DNA of 64,000 nucleotides from Paralvinella palmiformis (GCA_025642065.1 JAODUP010000018.1:864501-928500); one strand, 5' to 3'; shown: positions 51,175 to 61,475, numbered from the stretch's first letter. Notes: a model not told the origin generated them from the letters alone. Translations and numbers: made by a program.

Positions 51175-53795
51175 GTGTCATATGTAACAGCAGATCAGAT
51201 GGTGCTATGACACTGTGAGTGAATGAGTATATTTGTGAGTGAGACTAACTGAAAAAGTGTATAATGAAGGGGGGGGGGTAACTGTCCTCTGTGCACATGC
51301 AAGCTGTATTCTGTGGTAATCGTTTGGCAGATAAATTATTTCTTACATGCCCAGGTAAGAAACGGACATGTTGTGGTTTATCACGCGTGTTCAATAACCA
51401 TCTATTATAATACAGAAGCAAGTCATATTCCACGTGAAAACATACCACTCCAGTGGGAACAATTCGCTGTGACAACTTATTCCCCAGATTATGGACATAT
51501 ACTCTTTGAGTCGGTGAAGTAAGCTATATTATTCAGATCACTTCCGGGTAACAGTGAACCCCATACGTTACGTTCAGTCATCACTCATCGCCGGCTGAAA
51601 ACAATGCGGTAATTTATTGAATTCGGTACAGGTGCCCGAGTTTAGATTAAGTTTGAAAACCTTTAATGAACAGAAAACCTCCCTATGGTAGGTCACTTAT
51701 TTCGGGAAAATGTTCCCTGGCCCACTGCACATCCATCACTTGAGGCCGTGAACATGACGAAAGAATATTAATGATCACCGTCACTAAAATCCCCCCACAC
51801 ACACACACACATCAGCCGACAATATGTAGCAAGCTGTAGAAAGCTAGCACACAGAATAGTGCGCGCGCACGCACGCACACAAACACACACAATCATACAT
51901 CCCAAAGCCTCTTACATTAAAAATCTCTTCACTGATTCCTATAGCAGACTGTCCGGATCTACCCGGGACCAGGGGTGCTCCAGTAGCTTATCAATCTGTC
52001 AACATGTCTTACACATCAAATCTGCTTCAATTAATCATCAAGCTGACAGCTGAAATAAACCTGTTAATGGATGACAGAAAGGATATGTTGAGCACAACAC
52101 CTGAAGCGGCGCCTTGAGAACAAACGCTGTTCAGTTACCTTTCTTTTGAAAACCAGAGCCCCGACTACTACTCAAGCATCTTACCTCAATTCGTTTGTCA
52201 TCTTTGCTTCCGTCAATTAATATCAAATTAACATACGTCCCACACGATTATTTAATTAGGTAGCAGCAATACGGACATTCTTTTTTTCCCATTCAGTTCG
52301 AATTAATACTTTCCGGGAATCCAAGTCATAATTAACGGTGAGTAAACATTCCCTTATAATTAAACAAAAGAAATTAATTTAGCAAATAATGACTGCTAAA
52401 CACACACCTCAGTAACTAAAACACCTGAATATTATTAAAATTACGAGTTTCACCTTAATAACGTCAGCATGTTGGTCATTATTATATCAACAGCCATAAA
52501 ACCGTTTTTATTGTTCATTATCCGGCGACTGGGGTGCGATATCGGGGAATGCCTGCACTGCCATCTACAGGCAAAATTGGCAAAACGACTCGCGACATGC
52601 GGATGACGAGAACAGAAAAATCACCGACACGTTCCCTATGAAGCTTAAAACCGTCTCAAGCCCAGTTAACTAGGCATAAGTCTCTCATTAAGACCTTAAT
52701 AACCAGTAGCCATCTTAATGAACCTAATTAACAATGACTGATCATTAAGAAAACTAAGCGGGAACAATTCATTACACCCACAATAACAAAGACAGACTGA
52801 ATGAAATAGGCCAAACAACAGTTATGATAACTTTAAACCTGTAACAGTTACGATAACTCTATACCTCTAATAGTTATGATAACTCTAGACCTTTAACAGC
52901 CATGATAACTCCAGACCTCTAATAGTTACGATAACTCTAGATCTCTAACAGTCATGATAACTCTATACCTCTAACAGTTACGATAACTCTAGACCTATAA
53001 CGGTTATTTTAACTCTAGACCTCTAAAGTAACAGTTACGACAACTCTAGACCTCTGTTCCACTACGTGTAATTTACAGACAACATAAAACCTACCACCTG
53101 GCTGTCATAAACACGGAACAAAGAAAAAGATCATTGCTACTCAAAATGTGTTGTCCCGAACCATAACAGAGAGGAGGGTGGTCTTAACCTGGAAATAAAC
53201 ACCTAAAGCAACACAAAATCCGTATTAATAACATAACCCGTTTAACAACTCACAACTACTAACCTAACTTACTAACGGGTAACATTAGTACGGAGAGATA
53301 TATCTATCTATTGGCCAGAGAGATAAGCCATCTACTCCGACCGAGATCAGTAATCCATCAGGATCTACTAGTACACCTAAATGTTCTCATCTCCTATAAA
53401 TGGAACACGACTCTGTCTACGGCTTCTGGCATACCGGGGCGGAGAACTTCAAAGCTTACTATGGCTTCTACGAGCCAAGTTAATTATTACCAGTATCGTG
53501 GTACAGATAAGGGAGATAAAACATATTGAGATGATACTTCAATGAAACTGTGATGATGATGATGATGATGATAATAATAATAGCCATGAGTGCTACTAAT
53601 GATGATGATGATGATGATGATGATGGCAATTCATTATTTATACAATTATTCACCACTTTCTACGCATGACTAATAAACAATTTAAAACTGAATTATCGTG
53701 ACACTTTATATACATAAACCCAATCATATTATATTTTCTAAGCCTTTCCGGTTAATAAACACCGTTCTCTTTCTTTAAATGTTGACACGCACACA

Positions 53796-53835
<40 letters not shown>

Positions 53836-56229
53836 TGTGTGCGTGAGTGTAGTGTAACTGGTTACTACAAAGAGAATGATTAGCGAAGAAAGCATGGCAA
53901 ATATGGACATAACAATATTATCAGCTAGCAGCAAGGATCAGTCATGATCCTATCACACTATAAGAAGGGATGTTAATCATATGTGCAAATATTGTCTCCT
54001 TCCAGTAACATCTAATCTTAGCCATGGCCCCAGGCATTAAGACATTAATGGAACAATTACACGTACAGAGGGGGGGGGGATCGGCCGAGAGACACGCTTT
54101 AACAGGATCACACAGTTGGTAACATCTGCCAAGTGACGAAACGATGAATTACGTATCAGTATGTTTCTAACATAATGAATAACCCTATTACAAGCCAGAA
54201 AGGCTTGAAAATTTCATAAAACTGTTGGCTAAATGGTGAATATGTTAATTTCGTGGTAATGGAGGGGCCAGCTGAATAACTTCAGAAGAGATAAAAATTA
54301 TCAAATCTCTCAAAATATTTCAGCAATTCGAACAGTATCTGAAAGACAAGCCAGCCGCTGGATAGCCAAATATTTGTAATTCAGATTATAAACTGGTGGC
54401 CAAGGCGTCACTTAACATAATGGAATACCAACTAGCACACCCAAACACACACACACACACACACACACACAGAGAGAGCGAGAGAGAGAGAGTTCAGGAT
54501 GTATAATCAAATCAGAATGAATGCCGACTCCTTTGTTACCCAATAGGCAGCAGCTTTGGCTTAACCTATGCCTATAATTTTCACGGGTCAACCATCAGAC
54601 TGCCGGTAATTTATATCCAATCAATTATCTCATGCTGTTATCATAATAACAATCTAACAGTACGCGGTAATCATTTTCTGATTCCGACAAGATAAGAAAA
54701 TAAAATTATTAAAAAAAGCCCCAACCATCCCCAGTAACACGATACACATTCCCGGATCGATAATGAATTGTGCACCGTAATGAAATTATCCACTTCTACA
54801 ACATTACGGGGCCAGCCGGTGTGTGGAACGAGCACTGGTGTGCACATCCACATAACAACACCCTAACTCAATAATGCCAACTTAATGTCTGCAACGGAAT
54901 CAGGCCCGGATGAATCAGAACCTCATCTTCTGGTAATTTTTCTCCAGGTTTTACGGATTACGCTTGCATAATTAATTTTAAGATCAGCCGATCCCAGATC
55001 CCGCTACCACCCCCCCCCCCCTCGGGCGGCTGGTGAAATTCCCCCGGCCCCCTTCGAATTCGTCTGCTCATTCAGCTTTAAAAAAGACTGGCAGCATTTG
55101 AAATTTAATCTGTAGCTAATTTACCGCCGGCCGGAGAACGCCTTGAATAACTGACTGATAACTTGCAACGTGGCACTCATCATCATCAACATCATCATCA
55201 TCATCGTCGTCGTCGTCATAATCATCACAGACGGCTATACAGACATAACAAGTCGAGACAACGGTGTTTTGTTGTGGGATTTCAATACAAAAACTACTCC
55301 GGCCTACTCGGACGTCGTACAGGACGCGCGCCTCCGTGGCCTAACTGGTAGCGCGGTTGGCCACAGATCTATAGCACCTGGGCTCAAACCCCGGCCCAGC
55401 TATATCGGCCGGGTGTTTCATCTTTCACTTCGGCTCATTACCTTCGGAGGTCGCTCGGCCCATTTAGCCGACCTCGTGCACAAAAATGGCCGTAAAAGAG
55501 TAGCATTTTACATTTACTTGTACGTATAGCATTTTCATCATAGGACATCCGGGTAAACATGATATGGGACGACTTAACTTAACCATCACTCCACTCCGTA
55601 TACAAACGAACTGATTCGGTAGATATTTTATACTCAGAGATGAATTTACAGAGTAAATGTAATAGTGTTTTAATGGTATGACTATGACGAGTCATGTCAT
55701 AATATCATCTCGAAACTAAGACGGTCTCAAACACGTATTGTCATGTTACAGAATAAATAAAATAATACATTATATTTATAGGGTCCAGCAATGGGTATTA
55801 GGTCATTTTAATGTTACATTAATTAAAAGTAATGAACGAAACAGGTGAAATACAATTTTTATATAAAAGAGATTGTATTGGCTAAATGAAGGTCTGTAAA
55901 GTTTATGATAATTGTGTGTTACACACACACACACCTGCCACGTATTCCCCTTCATTACTTTTTTAATATGACTTGACACTTACATCATAAGAATTGTCTA
56001 ATAAATGCTTCTAGCCTCTTCAAGATTCTATGTTTAGTGCAACTAAGCCATCTTTTAGTTTCACAGAAAAGAACAACCCATCGCTTCTAGCACTAATACC
56101 AAGTAGGCACATAAGAGGCAATCAATACCCGTAGACATAGTTGTTGTCTTTATGGATAATGTGCTGTTAGGTAATTTCTAAGCACATCTATAAAACTAAG
56201 TAAAATATACACTAAAGTGGTGTACATAT

Positions 56230-56276
<47 letters not shown>

Positions 56277-57837
56277 CCCTGTAGCTCAAATGATATGATT
56301 TCCTACAAGTCAAATGCTAGATTCTAACTGCAAAAAGCAAATGGTATCAGGTCAGAGAATGTATTCTGTGGCACGTTTTCTCCAAGGTGAAACGCTGGGG
56401 AAAGACTTGTCACCATCAGCTGAAGGAATATAAACTTACGCCGCCATTTGCTTATAGCAAAACACATCCCAGGGGAGAAATTCACGCAAGGAATGCCGAG
56501 TGATCTATGCCGCAAAAACGGCTTTGGTGCCGGTTTACTCTATGATTGGCCAATCACAGGCTGTAGCTGTGGGCTTGTTCGTGGCTTCGAGTAAACTCCC
56601 GATTTCTTCTCCGACGACGCAATCTCACCTCCGAGGGTGGACACCGGCAGATGAAGGCTCCTCATTTGGCCGGGAGAAGTGTGGCAGAATTCCACTTTGG
56701 ATCATAATCTGGCGTTTTGCCCCAAGCGAGTGCGTGTGTGCGAGTGCGTGCGTGCGTGTGTGTCGCTGACCGTGCTGACAAAGAGCTCTGCTCGATGGAA
56801 ATTACATAGCAATAAAGTAGATATTGCAGTAGATAAGGGCAATGGATGAAGGTTAATGTCAGAATGTGACATTTAAGGATAGGAGGCCTCACCCTTCCCC
56901 CCCCCCCCAATCATCTTCCCCCCAAAGAAACCTTTCCTACTTGTCCTTCTACATTTCTTGCCTTTCATCAGACAAATCTTCCCCATTCTCCCACGCCATT
57001 ACCCCCTATTATATTCCTTTCTGTTCTAACACATGCTCATATAATGATACTGCCTTCCTCTCTTCCAGGCTTTATCTGATGACGCCGCTACCTCACTCAT
57101 TCACATCCCATTTCTCCGTGTTCCTCCCCCTCCTTGTCCCCTTGACCATACTAATTATCCCCCTCTCTCCACCTCACATTTCATTCCCTCTCACCATCTA
57201 GTTACACCCCCCCCCCAACTCTACCTCTCGCCCTTAATTCCCCCTCTCATTGATTTCCACCCATATCCCAACCCTTCCTTCCTTCCTCCTCCTCCTCACC
57301 ACCACCATCACCAGCATCACGATATCTCCCAGTTTCTCACTCCTTTCCTCATTCTGATTACCAAGCCAAATCATTCGTCCATCCACCCCACCCCACCCGA
57401 GACCCCCCCCACACACACACCGATCCCACCATCCAGATCTCATGTCATATATCTATCAGGGGATGCTCGGTGTAGAACATCAACAAAAAGCGTATCAGAA
57501 ACGAACACCTGCACCACGGAGCAGTGACATTCACTCTGTGTTTAATGACTGCCTGTCCTCTGTGACTCATTTATCATTTAGTGACTAATTCATGGCAGAC
57601 TGTACAGCGACTGTATCATAACACGGCGCGCGGCGTGTATAGCGAATGATGTGTCACATAACTGATAGCGCAGCGAACAGTTGGAGTGGCATTTTTTTAT
57701 AATGACATCAATAACATAACGTATACACAGCCCAGTGTACCAACCAGACAGACGGGCGGACCAAACAAATGTAATCATATTAACTTACCTATATACGCAG
57801 AGACAGACCTATACATTATATAAAGCCTATATCAGAC

Positions 57838-57868
<31 letters not shown>

Positions 57869-58516
57869 CCAACCAACTGTTGTCTTTATGGAGAGAGGGG
57901 GTGGGGGGTGGGTGAGAAAGAACCCGTAGAACAAAAGGTCTGCTTCGATAGTTACAGGTTTATCATCTGTTATGAGGATAATTTTAATTAACTTTGTTAA
58001 ATAAATTAATCTAGTTGGGGTAGATAATTAATAATGAGCCGATTGGCTGAAGTCCCAAATCTACCAAATCACTGACTCAGTGATTCCCTCACTGCAATCA
58101 TGTGTTGCCGCTGGTAGTGTGCACTCCACTGCAATGCAATCTTCCAGGTCCAAAGGATCAAATCTCTGTGTCTTGATATTTTATCTATCAATAGAATTGC
58201 GTCTTCCTGACGACCTCATTTCCCCGGAGAGTAACCTCTGTGGGTCGGATTATGTTCCAGGTGTGACCGGCGCCAAAGTTAAATGAAGTAATCAGTCACA
58301 CCCTTCCCCCTCCCTTCCTTCCTTACTTACTCACTCCCTCCCTCACCCACCGACCTATCCAGCTAATCTCATCCATCAATTGAGTGTCTGGGGTTAACCA
58401 ATCAGTTTCATGTTATTCACCCATTTGCCATCAATCTGCCCTACCTTACACTGCCACCCAAGTTTGTAACCCTGCCACCCACACACTACAGGTATGTATG
58501 TATACATCAGATAAAG

Positions 58517-58574
<58 letters not shown>

Positions 58575-59744
58575 ACACACACAGTGGTAGGGATGTTAGG
58601 GACGACCTTGAACAATGTGCTATAATATATTTTATATCTTTGTCGTCTATTGATCGCCCAGTGACAATGGCTTGCCATCCCATGATATGAACATTCGTGG
58701 AGTTTCAATTTGCTTAAAAGCTATCAAACCCAGCAGCCAATCGTGGTAACCTAGTATAAACCCATATCCAATGAGTGCCCTATTCCGGATGGAGCCGGCA
58801 GGAAGAGCACACGGTGCCATCAACAGTGAACTGGAAGAACAGCGATCAAATGATCGAGCCTCGGCAAATAGCCCACATTCGGTGAACACAAACGACACAG
58901 CGTAAGACCACCATGATATCCGCGAACGCATAATGCTCCCCAATTCTCGGCGATGCGTTGGGTCAATTGCACCCATTGTTAAGGATGTATCGGCGGGGCA
59001 GCGCAATCTGGACACAGCCCAGATATTGACGTTATTGATCAGGTAACTGGCAAAAACAAGATGGTGTTGTGCCGGGGTTTTTTTTTTACCCGTGAAACCG
59101 ATAATGGGAAGTAGCCGGTGTTGAGAGTCTAAATGGCGCTCCCTCGTACTGGCTCAGGTGGTCATCGTAACTGTTACAGATACAAGTGAAAAATTGCTTA
59201 TTAACCAGACACCATATGGAGACATCGTCAAAACATCCGACTAATATTCACGCCGAACTGAAATGCATCCCCCAATGCATGCTATTGCTATCATTGTACA
59301 CGCCCTTCGTGCAGTTCACAATTTCGAAAAACCAATATTTTTACAAGGATCTCGACGACATCTGTGGCAGCATCAAACAGATAACGTATTAAAAATTAAT
59401 AGTATTCATTGGCCTGGGTATACGGTGAGCTGTTAGAAGCTGGCGGTGGCCAGGAGGGATTACACGCTTGACACACTGATCTAAGTTATGTGTCACGCAG
59501 CCGATGGGTAGGGACTGTGTGGGCGAGATCTGCAGGCACAGATTACTGTCACCTCTGGGTATCCCTGAGAATGCATCTGCTTAGGTAATAAATAGTGTGG
59601 CAGGTAGTTAGATAATAATAGCTGTAGTGCTCTTAAATATTTCGAATGTGCATCAGAAACACAATAATACCATTTCAGGTGAGTAACTGGCAAAAGATAA
59701 GAGCATCACAAAAGTGGTGTGTGTGTGTGTGTGTGTGTGTGTGG

Positions 59745-59780
<36 letters not shown>

Positions 59781-60295
59781 TGTGTGTGTGCGTGCTTGTG
59801 TAATTAAAAAGGTTAGGTTGTGCAAATAAAAATCCAAAGAGTGTAAATAAATAAAACTGCTGGCATTGGTTCAGCTTTAAATGTTAGACCATGATGGATG
59901 ATTGACAGTGTGTATCTGTGCGGATGTGTGCGTGCGTGTGTTTGTGTCTGCATGTGAGCAGTGAGAGATAATACACTGGCACAGATAATCACAAATAGTG
60001 AATACAAATATTGGATGCTTCCTGAGTGGGCTGAATACAGAGCAGATTTAATGCTAAAATGTGAAGTATATCACCAGTATGCACATGTATGGATGCATGT
60101 GTCTGTGTGTGCGTGAATGCATGCATGCACGATTTAGAGTCTGCTTATCTCTGTAATGTGATCATTACTGCCACATCACAACTAACATAACACATCTGAC
60201 AAGAGATCTCTTACTTAAGAAATACTCACAAATTCAATAAACCTTATGAAGCCCCTAGGCTCCTTCAGTGCTTCAATATTCCAGTGAACAGCAGC
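24152..60295 (-). CDS. SYP: Synaptophysin/synaptoporin family vesicle membrane protein, 5' end not found
   Basis: Exons (minus): 60295-60230, 27181-27060, 26801-26606, 26297-26109, 24280-24152, all GT-AG with matching phases, giving 233 codons. The family has four membrane passes (MARVEL fold) and acts in synaptic and other small vesicles. Exon 2 gives LKEPRGFIRFIEF; exon 3 gives IIAIFAFAT (TM1) and loop 1 to YPFR; exon 4 gives GDYSAPSQFFVFVGVMAFLY (TM2); exon 5 gives DFVATCVFVLLWLISSSAWA (TM3); exon 6 gives IFGYLN...VWAANLWFLYKET (TM4). Four lumenal cysteines are kept, two per loop (KCQ, QCNG, ECR, QCV), with NDT and NGT sequons in loop 1. Intron positions match those of vertebrate synaptophysin genes. 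The cytosolic tail is only about 20 residues and lacks the long Tyr/Gly/Gln-rich repeat of mammalian SYP. Exon 2 has an in-frame stop upstream, so a first exon lies further right. The intron between exons 2 and 3 is 33 kb. Confidence 0.95.
24281..26108 (-). other. Synaptophysin intron 5, no gene seen
   Basis: AT-rich, CpG-poor DNA with no coding similarity and no clear mobile element. Frames of 60-90 codons present here lack a family pattern. Confidence 0.55.
28843..29162. repeat. Long perfect inverted repeat, 73-bp arms
   Basis: The arms 28,843-28,915 and 29,090-29,162 are exact reverse complements over ATTATGTTAATGGGCCAGTC..., ending in (GT)n and (AC)n. The loop is 174 nt. It lies in the synaptophysin intron and codes for nothing recognisable. 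Confidence 0.9.
29334..29396. repeat. (AT)n-(GATA)n tract
   Basis: About 39 nt of AT followed by GATAGATAGATAGATA. CAGA/GACA repeats lie on both sides (29,280-29,295 and 29,450-29,463). Confidence 0.9.
30910..30954 (-). CDS. SYP: Candidate alternative first exon (1B) of the synaptophysin gene
   Basis: The frame ATG to donor reads MSMIVVILSLKIVDM (15 codons) and stops at ATG|GTAAGA, phase 0, exactly what exon 3 (IIAIFAFAT) needs. The product would be 226 aa with a hydrophobic start that leads straight into TM1. Human synaptoporin has a comparable short alternative N-terminus (MCMVIFAPL) joined at the same place. Just upstream is a minimal ATG-ACA-TAA uORF (30,968-30,960), and the DNA then turns sharply CpG-rich, as at a promoter. 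It is a small exon with no transcript seen, so chance is possible. Confidence 0.55.
30960..32260 (-). promoter_or_regulatory. CpG-rich candidate promoter upstream of exon 1B
   Basis: CpG density jumps at about 30,975 and is highest at 31,900-32,160. A CCATATATAGG TATA/CArG-like motif lies at about 31,157. Several 60-100 codon frames occur on both strands but overlap and have no family pattern; GC-rich DNA gives these by chance. Confidence 0.4.
32570..32730 (+). mobile_element. tRNA-like SINE (other family)
   Basis: It has a box A-like stretch (TAGTGCATTGGTGG) and a perfect box B, GGTTCGAATCC, about 40 bp apart, followed by a non-tRNA body. The ends do not fold into an acceptor stem, so it is not a tRNA gene. 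Confidence 0.55.
32821..32981 (-). mobile_element. SINE-A copy, internally deleted
   Basis: The TGATGATAATTGATGTTTTAC tail end and body are present but shorter around GTACAACGGACCGCC. The box B complement GATTCGAAATCAGG and a damaged box A region (TCCAACTAGCCCACG) follow. Confidence 0.75.
34197..34235. repeat. (AC)n microsatellite
   Basis: About 39 nt of AC. It produces false VCVC/HTHT frames on both strands. Confidence 0.95.
35029..35220 (-). mobile_element. SINE-A copy
   Basis: It has tail TGATTGATGATTGG, body TTTACGGCCACTTTTGTGC, box B complement GATTCGAACACGGG and box A complement GCTACCGCTAGACAACGG. A clear target duplication was not found by eye. Confidence 0.82.
36923..36991. repeat. 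(TA)n-(TG)n compound microsatellite
   Basis: (AT)9 runs directly into about (GT)25. A GCGCGCG run lies 20 bp before it. Confidence 0.95.
37347..37402. repeat. (AC)n-(GC)n-(AC)n tract
   Basis: About 28 nt of AC, ten of GC, then AC again: alternating purine-pyrimidine throughout, the type that can adopt Z-DNA. Confidence 0.95.
40393..40464. repeat. (TA)n-(TG)n-(CG)n compound tract
   Basis: About (TA)19, then (GT)n, then CGCGCGCGTGCGCG: a second alternating purine-pyrimidine tract of about 70 bp. Confidence 0.95.
40844..41059 (-). mobile_element. SINE-A copy with expanded tail and 14-bp target duplication
   Basis: The tail is a run of about ten GAT triplets. The body and both tRNA boxes are present (TTCGAACTCGGG, GCTACCAGTTAGACCACGG). 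ACAACACTTTACGA flanks it at 40,830-40,843 and 41,060-41,073. Confidence 0.88.
44097..44150. repeat. (AC)n-(AG)n compound microsatellite
   Basis: About 24 nt of AC switch without a gap to about 30 nt of AG. Similar AC-to-AG/GA switches occur at 43,579-43,610, 49,332-49,381 and 54,445-54,493. Confidence 0.95.
44808..45001 (-). mobile_element. SINE-A copy, intact, 13-bp target duplication
   Basis: A near-consensus copy from the TGATGATGG tail to GGAGGCGCCCC. AAACGTTCTAGGA flanks it at 44,795-44,807 and 45,002-45,014. It is one of the best-preserved copies, hence probably young. Confidence 0.9.
45615..45685. repeat. (GT)n microsatellite, about 70 bp
   Basis: Uninterrupted GT repeats on the tail side of a SINE-A copy. 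They give long HTHT-type frames on the minus strand that are not genes. Confidence 0.95.
45685..45869 (-). mobile_element. SINE-A copy next to a long (GT)n
   Basis: The body begins TGATTGGTGTTTTACGG directly after a 70-bp (GT)n tract that takes the place of the usual (TGA)n tail. Both box complements are present (GATTCGAACTCAGG, GCTACCAACTAGACC). Confidence 0.85.
46556..46780 (-). mobile_element. SINE-B copy ending in (CACT)n
   Basis: On the minus strand the 3' part reads TTTCCCCGGAGAG, a spacer, TTTGATCAGCACCGAAGC, then AAGTACTCACTCAC into the (GAGT)n tract at 46,556-46,589. The same order recurs at 48.9 and 58.2 kb. The tRNA-like head is worn. Confidence 0.6.
48885..49063 (-). mobile_element. 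SINE-B copy with tRNA-like head
   Basis: On the minus strand: GATGGTACAATGGTTAAAGC (box A-like), TTGGGTTCAGATCTGG (box B-like), a middle part with TTTTTCCCCCTGGCTG, then CAGGTGTAACCAGTACCAAA and a TCACTCAATCACTCAC tail. The 104-bp (GAGT)n array starts at its head side. Confidence 0.65.
49064..49167. repeat. (GAGT)26 tetranucleotide array
   Basis: About 104 bp of uninterrupted GTGA/GAGT repeats next to the SINE-B copy. The same motif borders the SINE-B copy at 46.56 kb. Confidence 0.95.
49332..49381. repeat. (AC)n-(GA)n compound microsatellite
   Basis: About 34 nt of AC followed by about 15 nt of GA, the same junction type as at 44,097. Confidence 0.95.
50895..51030 (-). mobile_element. tRNA-like SINE (other family)
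   Basis: On the minus strand, TGGTGCACTGGTTAGATAG (box A) and GGGTTCGATACC (box B) are spaced as in a tRNA, followed by CATATCTGAATTTGTGC and a body ending near AACTCAACTAATTACC. No acceptor-stem pairing is seen. Confidence 0.55.
51120..51174. repeat. (AT)n microsatellite
   Basis: About 55 bp of AT with one AA slip. Comparable (AT)n tracts are at 11,965-11,996, 26,493-26,532, 30,840-30,891, 43,803-43,836, 56,235-56,275, 58,519-58,571, 60,906-60,939 and 61,949-61,985. Confidence 0.95.
52817..53056. repeat. 26-bp minisatellite, about nine units
   Basis: The unit is close to AACAGTTACGATAACTCTAG plus ACCTCT, tandem without spacers. Each unit holds a near-palindrome, GTTAYGATAAC. Units differ by point changes (Y = C or T, AGACC or ATACC), so the array is not very recent. 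Confidence 0.85.
53800..53832. repeat. (GA)n microsatellite
   Basis: About 32 nt of GA. A similar (GA)n tract is at 57,839-57,867 and a short one at 36,665. Confidence 0.9.
54445..54493. repeat. (AC)n-(AG)n compound microsatellite
   Basis: About 26 nt of AC then about 22 nt of AG with one GCG interruption. Confidence 0.95.
55325..55505 (+). mobile_element. SINE-A copy in plus orientation, tailless
   Basis: The only copy with its tRNA head on the left: GCGCCTCCGTGGCCTAACTG (box A) and GGGCTCAAACCCCGG (box B), ending ATGGCCGTAAAAGAGTAGC. A (TCATCG)n tract lies 100 bp upstream. No clear target duplication is seen. Confidence 0.82.
58085..58350 (+). mobile_element. SINE-B copy, plus orientation
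   Basis: The 3' part reads CATTTCCCCGGAGAGTAACC, then CAGGTGTGACCGGCGCCAAA, GTTAAATGAAGTAATCAG and a TTACTTACTCACTCCC tail. It shares the ordered blocks of the other two copies. The 5' limit is uncertain. Confidence 0.55.
59717..59790. repeat. (GT)n-(GTGC)n tract
   Basis: About 26 nt of GT, then nine GTGC/CGTG units, then GT again. Confidence 0.9.
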
Positions 60296-60902
60296 CTGAA
60301 AAGATTAAATTGACTATTAACAGCGTGGACATTAACAAATGATGAGATGGTGAAAGCGGCGTACCAATTGTCCTACAATACCGGCAGGATATATTCGACG
60401 CAACAGACGAAGGAACGATTCGCCTGAAAACAAAAATTCATAAACCATCACCAACATCATTTTCAGATCATCCAGCTTCAGAAATGTGATTATTTATGTG
60501 ACAACATGTGAAATGAATCACTGTTAGGAAAGCTCACCCGAGATAAACAACCGAGGAATGGGTATCCATGTTTAGCAATTATTGTTAAATAACAGTAGTC
60601 CGAAGTCAGCCACATCGGAGGTGGATTATTGACCAGTTGTTTCAATAAACATGAATTAAAACGACAATAGGCACTTTAAGATCGGCATTCGTTTGATAAT
60701 TTTAGTTAATGCACAACTCTTAGCTGATATAAGGACAATGAAAAGTGGCAAATGATCATTTATTAATTGATAATTATCTAGTTACCACATTACTCAAATA
60801 TGCTAATGACAACAAGTAACATATCAACATAATATAACAAAATGCAGGTGTATGAACGGGGATACTATAAACAGATGCATATGTATGTCTGCATACTTGT
60901 TT

Positions 60903-60940
<38 letters not shown>

Positions 60941-61294
60941 CGGAGCCGATCACATTCATTATGCAGGTCCCAAAATATTCAGACAAATTTACTCAGTATC
61001 AAGAGTTATCATGCATTTTTATTCATCCTACTTTAGCCGTTCATGATTCTCATGGTAATCAATCATGGTTCGTTAATGTAACTTGTTTCAATTCAAGTCA
61101 AAGGAGGTTTTATAATGAAGCAGTAACAATATCTCAACGTGCTTGACAGCACATTTCAGTTTAAATTGAGAACTTATCTAGCCAACAAAAAAGGAGAAAA
61201 AACTGTTGGTCCAATACGTGAGACATGTATCCTATTAAAATGAGATGCTGAGAAAGAATAGAACAATTTTACAGTGTAACTTCTCCCTTCAGGA

Positions 61295-61475
61295 TGATGA
61301 TGATTGATGTTTTACGGCCACTTTTGTGCACACGGTAGGCTAAATGGGCCGAGCGACTTCCAAAGGTAATGAGACGAAGTGAAAGACGCAACAACCTTCA
61401 GATATGCCCACGCCGGAATTCGAACACGGGTGGTAGTGATCTGTGGTCCAGCACACTAGACCACGGAGGCGCCCT
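61295..61475 (-). mobile_element. SINE-A copy with 14-bp target duplication
   Basis: Tail TGATGATTGATG, full body, box B complement GAATTCGAACACGGG; the box A part lost about 10 bp (CAGCACACTAGACCACGG). TTCTCCCTTCAGGA flanks it at 61,281-61,294 and 61,476-61,489. Confidence 0.9.

Larger units (their letters stand above)
30975..59500. other. CpG-rich block in the 33-kb synaptophysin intron, no recognised gene
   Basis: Compared with 1-19,600 and 21,000-30,900, this stretch keeps CpG at a visibly high frequency, has many G/C homopolymers of 8-15 nt, and has most of the window's compound microsatellites. The left edge is sharp; the right edge fades around 59-60.6 kb. No exon of a known protein was found on either strand. 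It could be an unmethylated regulatory domain, a region with a long non-coding transcript, or an assembly join. Named repeats within it are listed separately. Confidence 0.6.

Noticed and set aside
52817..53056. Possible CRISPR-like array
   Set aside because: The units are head-to-tail with no unique spacers and the DNA is animal; it is a minisatellite.
58647..59015. 122-codon minus-strand frame
   Set aside because: Unrecognised and not linked in phase to any exon; treated as chance in CpG-rich DNA.
60541..60575. Candidate synaptophysin first exon (MDTHSSVVYLG, minus strand)
   Set aside because: The donor leaves phase 2 whereas exon 2 needs phase 0, so it cannot join in frame.
28734..60986. 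Many frames reading HTHTHT, VCVCVC or IYIYIY
   Set aside because: They are translations of (AC)n, (GT)n and (AT)n microsatellites.
18420..61470. Possible tRNA genes with good A and B boxes
   Set aside because: Every case has a SINE body and tail, and the ends do not pair as an acceptor stem; they are tRNA-derived SINEs.
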